Part shown: piece after piece, positions 1-5,063 of the stretch
Layout of the letters: every line of letters starts with the position of its first letter
Position numbering within the stretch: the first letter of the stretch is position 1
Assembly (NCBI GenBank): GCA_012838875.1
Contig: DUOL01000099.1
Span: forward strand, 1-5,063
DNA: 5,063 nucleotides
Direction of reading: 5' to 3'
DNA from: Bacteroidales bacterium
GTDB lineage: Bacteria; Bacteroidota; Bacteroidia; Bacteroidales; WCHB1-69
Made by a program: the position numbers and the translations under genes
The notes under the pieces: generated by a model
What the model was told of the DNA's origin: nothing
Seen by the model: the letters and a program-made list of their open reading frames with translations, nothing else
The model's database searches: none

Positions 1-37
1 GCGGCAAAAAAGCGAGCTTGTAAGCTCTTTTTGCCGC
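1..37. other. Bulged hairpin, possible terminator of the operon
   Basis: Bases 1-10 (GCGGCAAAAA) pair perfectly with 28-37 (TTTTTGCCGC). After a 3-nt bulge (AGC, 11-13), bases 14-18 (GAGCT) pair with 23-27 (AGCTC) around a 4-nt loop. The A-tract and T-tract lie inside the stem, so the structure is similar read from either side. It is 142 nt beyond the last stop codon and could end transcripts from the right, or from a gene left of the window. There is no free T-run after the stem within the visible sequence, so an ordinary intrinsic terminator is not proven. Confidence 0.4.
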
Positions 38-84
38 CTTGCGACCCCACGGCTTGTGCCCGCGGACTTGGAACCGGAGACCGA

Positions 85-103
85 CCCCGAGCGTAGCGAG
101 GGG
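85..103. other. Short hairpin with CCCC/GGGG stem
   Basis: CCCC (85-88) pairs with GGGG (100-103) and GC (91-92) with GC (96-97) around the loop GTA. The unpaired GA steps at 89-90 and 98-99 face each other and could form tandem sheared G-A pairs in RNA copied from the plus strand. The core GAGCG-TA-GCGAG (89-100) is also a perfect mirror repeat. It is probably a structural part of the GC-rich element. Confidence 0.4.
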
Positions 104-111
104 GCACGCCC

Positions 112-178
112 TAATAAAAAATAAAAATATTATTCTTCTTATTTTTAGTCTGGAAAAAATAAAAAGCGAAATTAAAAT
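112..178. other. AT-rich spacer after the last gene
   Basis: This stretch lies between the operon's last stop codon and the GC-rich element and consists almost entirely of A and T runs. It contains one weak inverted repeat: TAAAAATA (122-129) against TATTTTTA (140-147) with a 10-nt loop, all A-T pairs. In minus-strand RNA the second arm would be a U-rich tract, so a weak termination role is possible, but the stem lacks any G-C pair. I see no gene in it. Confidence 0.3.
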
Positions 179-793
179 TTAGGGATTCAAATGATAAAGC
201 TCTTTCACATTCTCAGCAGTTAGCGCTATTCCTTGCTCGCTTTTTTCGATTAACATTAAAAACGATTCATAATTTTCACCGTTTTGCTCGATATAGCCGG
301 CAATAATATCGGTAGGAGTTTTCTCCGTATCGGAAATCTTTATTATTTGGATAAGTTGCTCAATATTAAATGATTGTGAGATGAAAACGCTATTTTCCCC
401 ATAAATTTTATAGCGAATGCAAATCTCGCCGAGCATGACATTGGGCAACGTGTAAACAAAAAGTGAGGGAGCAGGAAAATCTTCCGTAGAGAGCTGATAT
501 TGCTTGTCTACCGTAAGCGAAGAAGAGCTGTTATTGATGATAAGGGCAGTGTTTGGGTGTGTTTCTTCTTGAAGAAAGTTACTATTATGTAATAAAAAAT
601 GGGAGGTCAAAAAGGCGAGCTTAGAAAGGGCGTCCATTTTGAAGAATTTCGGATAGTCTACTTGGAAATTTCGATATAAAAGAGTTAAAAAAGGGAGAAA
701 GTTCTCTTCTTGAGGAGTCTTAAAAGCGAGATTCCCGTTGACAATGAGTTTTTGATTTTTAATTTTACAGTAAGCAGTAATTCTCTTTTCCAT
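179..793 (-). CDS. Truncated ketosynthase-like protein, probable chain-length-factor partner (ApeC-like)
   Basis: The 204-residue protein is about half the length of a KS and resembles the beta-ketoacyl synthase N-terminal-like family (PF13723) found in aryl polyene and flexirubin clusters. Recognisable blocks are KMDALSKLAF (52-61), ALIINNSSSSLTVDKQYQ (83-100), and LFVYTLPNVMLGEI (111-124) followed by YKIYGEN (128-134). The last blocks fall where a KS has its nucleophile elbow, but no cysteine is there; the nearest are C9 and C125, and N118 seems to take the nucleophile position. The two catalytic histidine motifs are absent because the C-terminal half is missing. It therefore cannot condense alone and probably pairs with the KS encoded immediately upstream to set chain length. 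It is the last gene of the operon; beyond its TAA lies only non-coding DNA. The family call rests on motif memory. Confidence 0.78.
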   Translation of the reverse strand: MEKRITAYCKIKNQKLIVNGNLAFKTPQEENFLPFLTLLYRNFQVDYPKFFKMDALSKLAFLTSHFLLHNSNFLQEETHPNTALIINNSSSSLTVDKQYQLSTEDFPAPSLFVYTLPNVMLGEICIRYKIYGENSVFISQSFNIEQLIQIIKISDTEKTPTDIIAGYIEQNGENYESFLMLIEKSEQGIALTAENVKELYHLNP

Positions 794-796
794 TTT

Positions 797-1960
797 TTAA
801 AATTTATTGCTATTAGAGTGTACGGCTAATATTAGGGCGGCGTTGCATCCGCCAAATCCGGAAGCTGTTTTTATGGCGTGAGTTTGCGAAATGGGTAGAT
901 TTTCTGTTAGCACGTTTATTTTTTCGGGGGTGCCTAATTGCTTAAATCCTATTGTTTTAGGAGCGATTTGTTGAATTAACGCATGAGCTGAAATGATAGA
1001 TTCGATAATTCCCGCCGCTCCCATGGTATGTCCCAAAGCTCCTTTTATACTGCTTACGGGTAAAGAACTTAGTCCTGTTCGATAGAGAGCAATGGCTTCC
1101 ATGTTATCGTTGAAAATAGTTGCCGTTCCGTGCGTATTTATAAATGCAAAATCGTTACTTTTTCTGTTTTTTATAACCTGTAGTAACGCTAAATGCAGTC
1201 CTTCGCCCGTTCTGGAAGGTCCTGAAATATGGTTGGCATCATTAGTAATTGCTCCATTTTCAATTTCAATGTAATTTTTATTTTCTTCTATTTTTGAAGA
1301 GAGAACGATGGTTGCCGCTCCCTCGCCCAGATTAAGCCCTTCGTGCAAAATATCATACGGAGCACAATAGGTCGGGGAGAGTGCGTGTAAAGAGTTAAAG
1401 CCGGTAATTATAAATCGTGAGAGAATATCTGCTCCGCAAATGATAATATGGTCATAAATCTCATTTTTTATCAATCGTTGTGCAGTAATGAGAGCCGATA
1501 AGCCTGAAATACAAGCGTTGGAAACAACGAGTGGCTGATTGGGGTTGTTAAAAAAATCAGCAACTAAGGAAGCTGTTTTCCAAAGATAAATACGTTCTTC
1601 CGAAAATGAGCCGTTCCCCTCTTTTTCTAGAAAATCAACATTTCCTTTTGTTGAGGAAAGAATAAAAAGGGTTTTGGGAGACGCTAAATCAATATGTAGA
1701 TTTTCTGTAGCTTTTAGAATAGAAAGTAAGACGATTTCTTCAAAACGAGTGTACTTTTTCGGCAACTTAAAAAGCGACAGTTCATTAGCAAGTCTTTCAT
1801 TATCAATAGCTGACGCAAAGAATGGGAAGTTAACATTCAAGAAATTGGGATTAAACTCTTTAATTCCGGTTTTTCCGTCAATAAGATTTTCAAAGACCTC
1901 TTTTGAAGAGAAGCCCAGCGAGGAGATAATATTGTCGGCAATAACAAAAGCGTGTTTCAT
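797..1960 (-). CDS. Beta-ketoacyl-ACP synthase (KAS II/FabF-like), catalytically complete
   Basis: This 387-residue condensing enzyme of the thiolase fold is slightly shorter than FabF (about 410). The full Cys-His-His set is present: C150 in VSNACISG, H277 in INTHGTAT and H311 in KGALGHTMGAAG, with the supporting K306. The C-terminal GFGG loop is at 368-371. It should catalyse decarboxylative condensation of malonyl-ACP with an acyl- or aryl-ACP primer in the cytoplasm. The next gene codes for a truncated KS-like protein, an arrangement like the KS/chain-length-factor pair ApeO-ApeC of aryl polyene synthases. By that comparison this is the active KS subunit, although a role like other cluster KS paralogues is possible. 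The start lies 3 nt (AAA) after the thioesterase stop, and its own TAA is followed by AAA-ATG of the next gene, so translation of all three genes is probably coupled. Confidence 0.93.
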   Translation of the reverse strand: MKHAFVIADNIISSLGFSSKEVFENLIDGKTGIKEFNPNFLNVNFPFFASAIDNERLANELSLFKLPKKYTRFEEIVLLSILKATENLHIDLASPKTLFILSSTKGNVDFLEKEGNGSFSEERIYLWKTASLVADFFNNPNQPLVVSNACISGLSALITAQRLIKNEIYDHIIICGADILSRFIITGFNSLHALSPTYCAPYDILHEGLNLGEGAATIVLSSKIEENKNYIEIENGAITNDANHISGPSRTGEGLHLALLQVIKNRKSNDFAFINTHGTATIFNDNMEAIALYRTGLSSLPVSSIKGALGHTMGAAGIIESIISAHALIQQIAPKTIGFKQLGTPEKINVLTENLPISQTHAIKTASGFGGCNAALILAVHSNSNKF

Positions 1961-1963
1961 TTT

Positions 1964-2392
1964 CTACAAATTTTCACTTTTCCAATCAAGATAAAATGCA
2001 GGATTTTGCAGTACTAATTGATAATTTCTATCTAAGAAAACTTGCGTAGAGTTTCCTATCGTTGTCAACTCCTTACGGGCATTATATATATAGTAATCGA
2101 ACATTATTTTTGCTGCCGGTGTATCTTTATAATGTATTTCGACCGTAAGCAGTCTATCTTTATAGGTTAATGGTTTTTTATATTGAAAATTGAGTTCAAC
2201 GAGTGGAGCGTAGTAGCCGGCGTCAAAAATTTTGAGATATGTTAATCCGTAAATTTTTCCAAATTCTTCGCGGGCATCTTCAAAATATTTAGCATAATGT
2301 CCGTGCCATACCAATCCCATACTATCCACTTCATTGAAGCGAATCTCTATCTCTTTTTTTATTACTAATTTTTTTCCTGTACCACTATTCAT
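1964..2392 (-). CDS. Acyl-ACP/acyl-CoA thioesterase, 4HBT hotdog family
   Basis: The 142-residue product opens with the signature of the 4-hydroxybenzoyl-CoA thioesterase family: IRFNEVDSMGLVWHGHYAKYFEDAREEF at about residues 17-44, shown by E21, D23, G26, H30 and Y33. D23 matches the catalytic aspartate of that family. It would hydrolyse thioesters of CoA or ACP. In a polyene cluster it could release stalled or finished chains; which substrate it takes cannot be read from the sequence. I chose ATG at 2390-2392. An in-frame ATG 19 codons upstream (2447-2449) would overlap the dehydratase by 40 nt and add a basic, unconserved leader (MRNESCNSRRWHIILKDQF). The chosen start lies 17 nt past the dehydratase stop and gives a normal family N-terminus. 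The stop TAG is followed after AAA by the next gene's ATG. Confidence 0.88.
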   Translation of the reverse strand: MNSGTGKKLVIKKEIEIRFNEVDSMGLVWHGHYAKYFEDAREEFGKIYGLTYLKIFDAGYYAPLVELNFQYKKPLTYKDRLLTVEIHYKDTPAAKIMFDYYIYNARKELTTIGNSTQVFLDRNYQLVLQNPAFYLDWKSENL

Positions 2393-2409
2393 AAATTGGT
2401 CTTTTAAAA

Positions 2410-2826
2410 TTATATGCCATCTTCGGGAATTGCAACTTTCATTTCGCAAGTAGCAATAAGTTTGTTACTTATACGAATTTCGGCATTACAAAGTATCATA
2501 TTAAAAATTTCTTGTTCTATGGTTAATTTAGTAGTGAGAGTTTCGCCGACAGCGGGCAGGGCGTAGGTGGTGAGATTTTTTATAGCGCCAATCACGCCTA
2601 TTTTAGGTTCGCTTGTATTAAAATACCCGATATATGCGGCGGCGGTTTGAGCGATGTTTTCGATTAATCCTCCTTCGCGAAATTGCCCGTTTTCGCATAA
2701 AAGCGTCTTTTCCGTTATCGTAAAATTGCTGTAAAGAGAAGTGCGAGAAACGTCAAAAATCGTATCAATAAAAACGAACGGAGGTTGTTGAGGTATAAGA
2801 TTTTTTACATCTATATAATTGTTCAT
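2410..2826 (-). CDS. ApeP/FabZ-like hotdog dehydratase
   Basis: This is a 138-residue single-hotdog protein, close to FabZ in length. The N-terminal LIPQQPPFVFID (10-21) lines up with the FabZ motif LLPHRYPFLLVD. GLIENIAQTAAAYIGY (53-68) lines up with the central-helix motif PGVLIIEAMAQ. The helix glutamate (E56) is kept, but the FabZ active-site histidine is replaced by Q13. FabZ-type enzymes remove water from 3-hydroxyacyl-ACP to give trans-2-enoyl-ACP. In aryl polyene systems two hotdog dehydratases (ApeI and ApeP types) work together, so this may be the non-classical half of a heteromer whose partner lies outside the window. From memory, Bacteroidota homologues also carry IPQ here, so the change is probably a subfamily trait and not damage. 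ATG at 2826 is the natural start: it begins a few residues before the first conserved block and lies 22 nt after the upstream stop. Confidence 0.87.
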   Translation of the reverse strand: MNNYIDVKNLIPQQPPFVFIDTIFDVSRTSLYSNFTITEKTLLCENGQFREGGLIENIAQTAAAYIGYFNTSEPKIGVIGAIKNLTTYALPAVGETLTTKLTIEQEIFNMILCNAEIRISNKLIATCEMKVAIPEDGI

Positions 2827-2848
2827 GATAGGTAGTTAAATTTCCTTT

Positions 2849-3934
2849 TTATCTTTTTTTGCAAACGTATAAACTATGTCCCATTCCTAACTCATCGTGA
2901 ATCTCTTCAATTTCTAAACCGGCTTCTGAAATACAATTTTCCAAATCTTTAGAATAAAACATTTTGCTATTTCCATTTGCCATAGCAGTAAAATAAACGC
3001 TTATTTGTGTAAGACAGTAGGAGGCAGTTTCAAAACGTTGTCTATCCCATACCGTTTCCATAATATAGAGTTTTGTATTTTTATCCATTGCTTTTGAGGC
3101 ACGTTGCAGAATAGAAATTACTTCGTTATTTGAAAAACAGTCGAGGAATTGGCTCATCCAAATAGCGTCAAAATCGGTCGGGAACGGCGTCTTCGGGTCA
3201 AGTAAGTCGTTGGCATAACCGTTTATCCGTTCCGCTCCCGGTTTTCCGTTAATTTGTTCTTTCATCAGCTCAAGTTGTTGCGGGAGATCCATGATTGTTA
3301 CCGTTACTTTATCATTAAAATCCACACAACGCAAGGCGAATCTTCCGGTGTTTCCGCCGACATCGAGAATAGTTTTAGGTTCATTAGAGAAAATAATTTC
3401 CAGCGCTTGATTGAACGAACAGTCAGAATAGTAGTGGTCAAATGCGAACCAACTTTTTTGTACCTCGCTTGGCAGTTGAGATAATCCTTCATAAATTGTT
3501 TTCCACGTACCAAACACCGATAAGCCGGCGGGTTTTCCCTCTAACAACGCTTTTTCTAAGTTGAAAAGTCCAAGATAGTTCACATCGTGATTAAAATCCA
3601 TATTGACGTTTACCATTTTGTCATTTAGTAAAAAATAGCCTGCTTTTGAGATGAAAAATTTTTCTTCTTTCAGCAAGATAGTTCCAATGGTAAGTGAAGA
3701 TTCTAGGAGAATTTGTGTAGCATATTCGGAAAGTTTAGACTTTTCGGCAATTTCCGAAAGGGAGAGTCCTTGCTTATTTTCCAACAACAATTTTAAAATT
3801 CCAAATTTAACCATTAGTCGAGAAATTTGAAATACGACCGGAGCAAAAGCTATCTCTTGTGCTAATCGTTGTGCTTGAATGGCTGTTAGCCGTTCTTTCG
3901 CATAAATATCTTTCTGTGGAGATGTCAGTTTCAT
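2849..3934 (-). CDS. SAM-dependent methyltransferase, O-methyltransferase (Methyltransf_2) fold
   Basis: The protein has 361 residues, typical for two-domain small-molecule methyltransferases. Residues about 20-105 form a winged-helix dimerisation domain (GLSLSEIAEKSKLSEYATQIL resembles its recognition helices). Residues about 160-361 form the Rossmann-type catalytic domain. SAM motif I is ILDVGGNTG (189-197), and the acidic residue expected to bind the ribose is D216 in IMDLPQ. The block FLDCFSNNE (263-271) sits where classical plant and bacterial O-methyltransferases have LHDWSDE, so the usual catalytic histidine is replaced by D265. In aryl polyene clusters such an enzyme is thought to methylate the phenolic head group. 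The lost histidine would fit ring C-methylation better than O-methylation, but that is inference. It starts 10 nt after the acyltransferase stop and ends 22 nt before the dehydratase start. Confidence 0.9.
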   Translation of the reverse strand: MKLTSPQKDIYAKERLTAIQAQRLAQEIAFAPVVFQISRLMVKFGILKLLLENKQGLSLSEIAEKSKLSEYATQILLESSLTIGTILLKEEKFFISKAGYFLLNDKMVNVNMDFNHDVNYLGLFNLEKALLEGKPAGLSVFGTWKTIYEGLSQLPSEVQKSWFAFDHYYSDCSFNQALEIIFSNEPKTILDVGGNTGRFALRCVDFNDKVTVTIMDLPQQLELMKEQINGKPGAERINGYANDLLDPKTPFPTDFDAIWMSQFLDCFSNNEVISILQRASKAMDKNTKLYIMETVWDRQRFETASYCLTQISVYFTAMANGNSKMFYSKDLENCISEAGLEIEEIHDELGMGHSLYVCKKR

Positions 3935-3944
3935 ATATGTAAAA

Positions 3945-4841
3945 TTAATTTTTCCAAAAATCGTAAAAATTGAACCATTGTGTCGGGTACAATTTTACTA
4001 CTTTTTCCAATTCTTTAATATAATTTGTTGCCAGCTGCTGAATTTTCTCTTTTTTGTTTATATTTTCTTGGTGGACTGTTATATTTTTGACAAAAATGCG
4101 GTAGTTTTTCTTTTTCTCTTTCATGATAAATAGAGAGAGAACTTCCACATTTTTTGTTATTGCTAAGGCAAAAGGACCGACAGGAAATTTTGCCGGTTCT
4201 CCTAAAAAATTACATTTTATACTCTTTTCGCTCCCTGCTGACCTATCGCAGGTTAAACTGATAATTTCACCGTTGTCAATGGCAGAGTTAAGCGAAAAGA
4301 GATGCGACATATCATCGGTAACTGTTAAAACTCTGACGTTTGTTTCTTTAAATTTCCGCTTTCTATATTGTTGTAAAATTTCTTCTTCGCCTCCAAAGGC
4401 AATAGAGTTTATTCGTTTTACATCTTGTTTAAGCAGATACCCTGCTATTTCAAAATTACCCACGTGGGCACCAAACAGCATATATCCCTCTTTTTTTTCT
4501 AAAAGTTTGTAAAACTCTTCTACACCTTCGGAGGCAAAACTAAATTTAATATTTTTGTTACTTAAAACGGCTAATTTGTCCATTAAAATTTGTCCGAAAA
4601 CAAAATGTTGTGCCCAAGTATAGAAAACAGCTTTTCCTTTTGGATAACTAAGTTGTTTATGGAAATAAGAATAGATTGCATTTCGGGATTTTGGGCGGCA
4701 AAGGAGATAAAAAGGCAAAGCAAGGGCTACAAAACTATAAGCAATACAGAGAGGAATATATTTTAAAATCCATAATAAAAATTTTAATCCGAAATTTCCT
4801 CCGTCTGTTCGACCTTGCCATTGTCTGTTATCTTCCTGCAT
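3945..4841 (-). CDS. LpxL/HtrB-like membrane acyltransferase
   Basis: This 298-residue protein belongs to the lysophospholipid/lipid A acyltransferase superfamily, the length usual for LpxL. The N-terminus has a W-Q-G-R-T-D-G-G stretch (residues 8-15), then a hydrophobic segment at about 17-48 that should anchor it to the inner membrane. The catalytic HX4E motif is HVGNFE, with H126 and E131. D199-R200 and the NFLGEPAKFPVGPFALA block (211-227) match later conserved blocks of the family, as does the C-terminal YPTQWFNFYDFW (285-296). Family members transfer acyl chains from ACP or CoA to a lipid hydroxyl. Placed directly after an ACP gene with no spacer, it probably moves the finished polyene or aryl chain from ACP to a membrane lipid, and is less likely to be the housekeeping lipid A enzyme. 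That substrate assignment is inference from context. The start follows the upstream stop immediately; no Shine-Dalgarno is visible. Confidence 0.9.
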   Translation of the reverse strand: MQEDNRQWQGRTDGGNFGLKFLLWILKYIPLCIAYSFVALALPFYLLCRPKSRNAIYSYFHKQLSYPKGKAVFYTWAQHFVFGQILMDKLAVLSNKNIKFSFASEGVEEFYKLLEKKEGYMLFGAHVGNFEIAGYLLKQDVKRINSIAFGGEEEILQQYRKRKFKETNVRVLTVTDDMSHLFSLNSAIDNGEIISLTCDRSAGSEKSIKCNFLGEPAKFPVGPFALAITKNVEVLSLFIMKEKKKNYRIFVKNITVHQENINKKEKIQQLATNYIKELEKVVKLYPTQWFNFYDFWKN

Positions 4842-5063
4842 TTACTTATCAGCCATTTTGGAATAGATATAATCATAAAATTGAGCTAAAGTTGCAACAT
4901 CCTTTAACTCTTCTGCTTTAATTTTAAAACCAAAATTCTGTTCGACAATCACAACAATATCTACAAAATCTAAACTATCAATTTTTAAATCATCTTTTAA
5001 GTGTGCGTCTTCCTTTATTAGTTCTCTTTCAATTTCAATCTCTTCAACTAAAAAATCATTGAC
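4842..5063 (-). CDS. Acyl carrier protein, 5' end cut by the window edge
   Basis: I translated this frame by hand; 73 residues and a TAA stop are visible, and the start lies beyond the right edge. The protein is small and acidic and carries the phosphopantetheine attachment motif DSLDFVDIV. The modified serine is residue 30 of the visible part (codon at 4974-4976). It is followed by the usual ACP helix II-III pattern (VEQNFGFKI, then ELKDVATLAQFYDYI). It would carry the growing chain as a 4'-phosphopantetheine thioester in the cytoplasm for the synthase, dehydratase and transferase encoded downstream. Since most of an ordinary ACP of about 80 residues is present, only a few N-terminal residues are probably missing. 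The stop abuts the next start directly (TAAATG), which suggests translational coupling. The context points to a dedicated secondary-metabolism ACP and not the fatty-acid AcpP, but the sequence alone does not prove that. Confidence 0.93.
   Translation of the reverse strand, partial: VNDFLVEEIEIERELIKEDAHLKDDLKIDSLDFVDIVVIVEQNFGFKIKAEELKDVATLAQFYDYIYSKMADK

Larger units (their letters stand above)
1..111. repeat. GC-rich structured intergenic element, cut by the left edge
   Basis: By hand count 72 of the first 110 bases are G or C, against about 10 of 70 in the adjoining spacer and clearly AT-rich genes. I see no coding frame of note. The stretch contains several inverted repeats: a bulged hairpin at 1-37, GGC-TTGT-GCC at 51-60, a CCCC/GGGG hairpin at 85-103 and the near-palindrome GGGC-AC-GCCC at 102-111. 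On the minus strand it begins GGGCGTGCC and soon reads GCTCGGGGTCGG. This resembles the opening of dispersed intergenic repeats that I recall from Bacteroidota genomes, usually written GGGCGT...GGGGTCGGG. That comparison is from memory and unverified. The element seems to continue past base 1. Confidence 0.5.

Noticed and set aside
1..111. A tRNA, rRNA fragment or CRISPR array in the GC-rich stretch
   Set aside because: No cloverleaf with a T-loop GTTCRA and acceptor pairing, no recognised rRNA core, and no evenly spaced direct repeats could be found.
1092..1274. Plus-strand open frame of 60 codons
   Set aside because: It lies wholly inside the KS gene on the opposite strand, has no recognisable motif, and the KS frame carries all catalytic residues.
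1674..1994. Plus-strand open frame of 106 codons
   Set aside because: It is antisense to the N-terminal part of the KS and the end of the thioesterase, with a low-complexity Ser/Lys-rich product and no family signature.
2393..2449. Longer N-terminus for the thioesterase, starting at 2449
   Set aside because: The extra 19 residues overlap the dehydratase gene and are not family-like; the ATG at 2392 gives the usual hotdog start after a normal 17-nt gap.
3254..3513. Open frames on both strands inside the methyltransferase region
   Set aside because: Both overlap the SAM-binding part of the methyltransferase, whose motifs DVGGNTG and IMDLPQ are in a single continuous frame.
4123..4512. Plus-strand open frame of 129 codons
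   Set aside because: It is antisense to the acyltransferase core with HX4E and DR motifs; its product shows no domain and looks like a composition artefact.
4676..4921. Plus-strand open frame of 81 codons
   Set aside because: It is antisense to the acyltransferase N-terminus and crosses the coupled ACP/acyltransferase junction; no motif is visible.

Overview
The window is a stretch of low-GC DNA, probably from a member of the Bacteroidota. It holds seven genes, all on the minus strand and packed head to tail, so transcription runs from the right edge to the left. Three things point to the phylum: the AT-rich codon use, the lack of any clear Shine-Dalgarno sequence before the starts, and protein wording (from memory of the families) typical of Bacteroidota flexirubin/aryl-polyene clusters. 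Genus and order cannot be told from the sequence alone.

In transcription order the genes are: an acyl carrier protein cut by the right edge (4842-5063), an LpxL-like membrane acyltransferase (3945-4841), a SAM-dependent methyltransferase of the O-methyltransferase fold (2849-3934), an ApeP/FabZ-like hotdog dehydratase (2410-2826), a 4HBT-type thioesterase (1964-2392), a complete beta-ketoacyl synthase (797-1960) and a short, cysteine-less ketosynthase-like protein that looks like a chain-length-factor partner (179-793). Gaps between genes are only 0-22 nt, so this is almost certainly one operon, and the window shows its 3' end.

Together the set fits the core of a type II, ACP-based aryl polyene or flexirubin-type pathway. 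The KS/KS-like pair would extend an aryl starter on the ACP, the dehydratase would help set the double bonds, the methyltransferase would decorate the aryl head, the thioesterase would edit or release chains, and the LpxL-like enzyme would transfer the finished acyl chain to a membrane lipid. The ketoreductase, starter-supply genes, further KS/ACP copies and export genes of such clusters are not in the window. They would be expected beyond the right edge.

Left of the operon, bases 1-111 are a sharply GC-rich (about 65% by hand count), hairpin-rich, non-coding element, separated from the last gene by a very AT-rich spacer. It looks like a dispersed intergenic repeat cut by the window edge. It is the main thing here that gene content does not explain. 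The gene cluster itself resembles a known class and is not a clearly new system.
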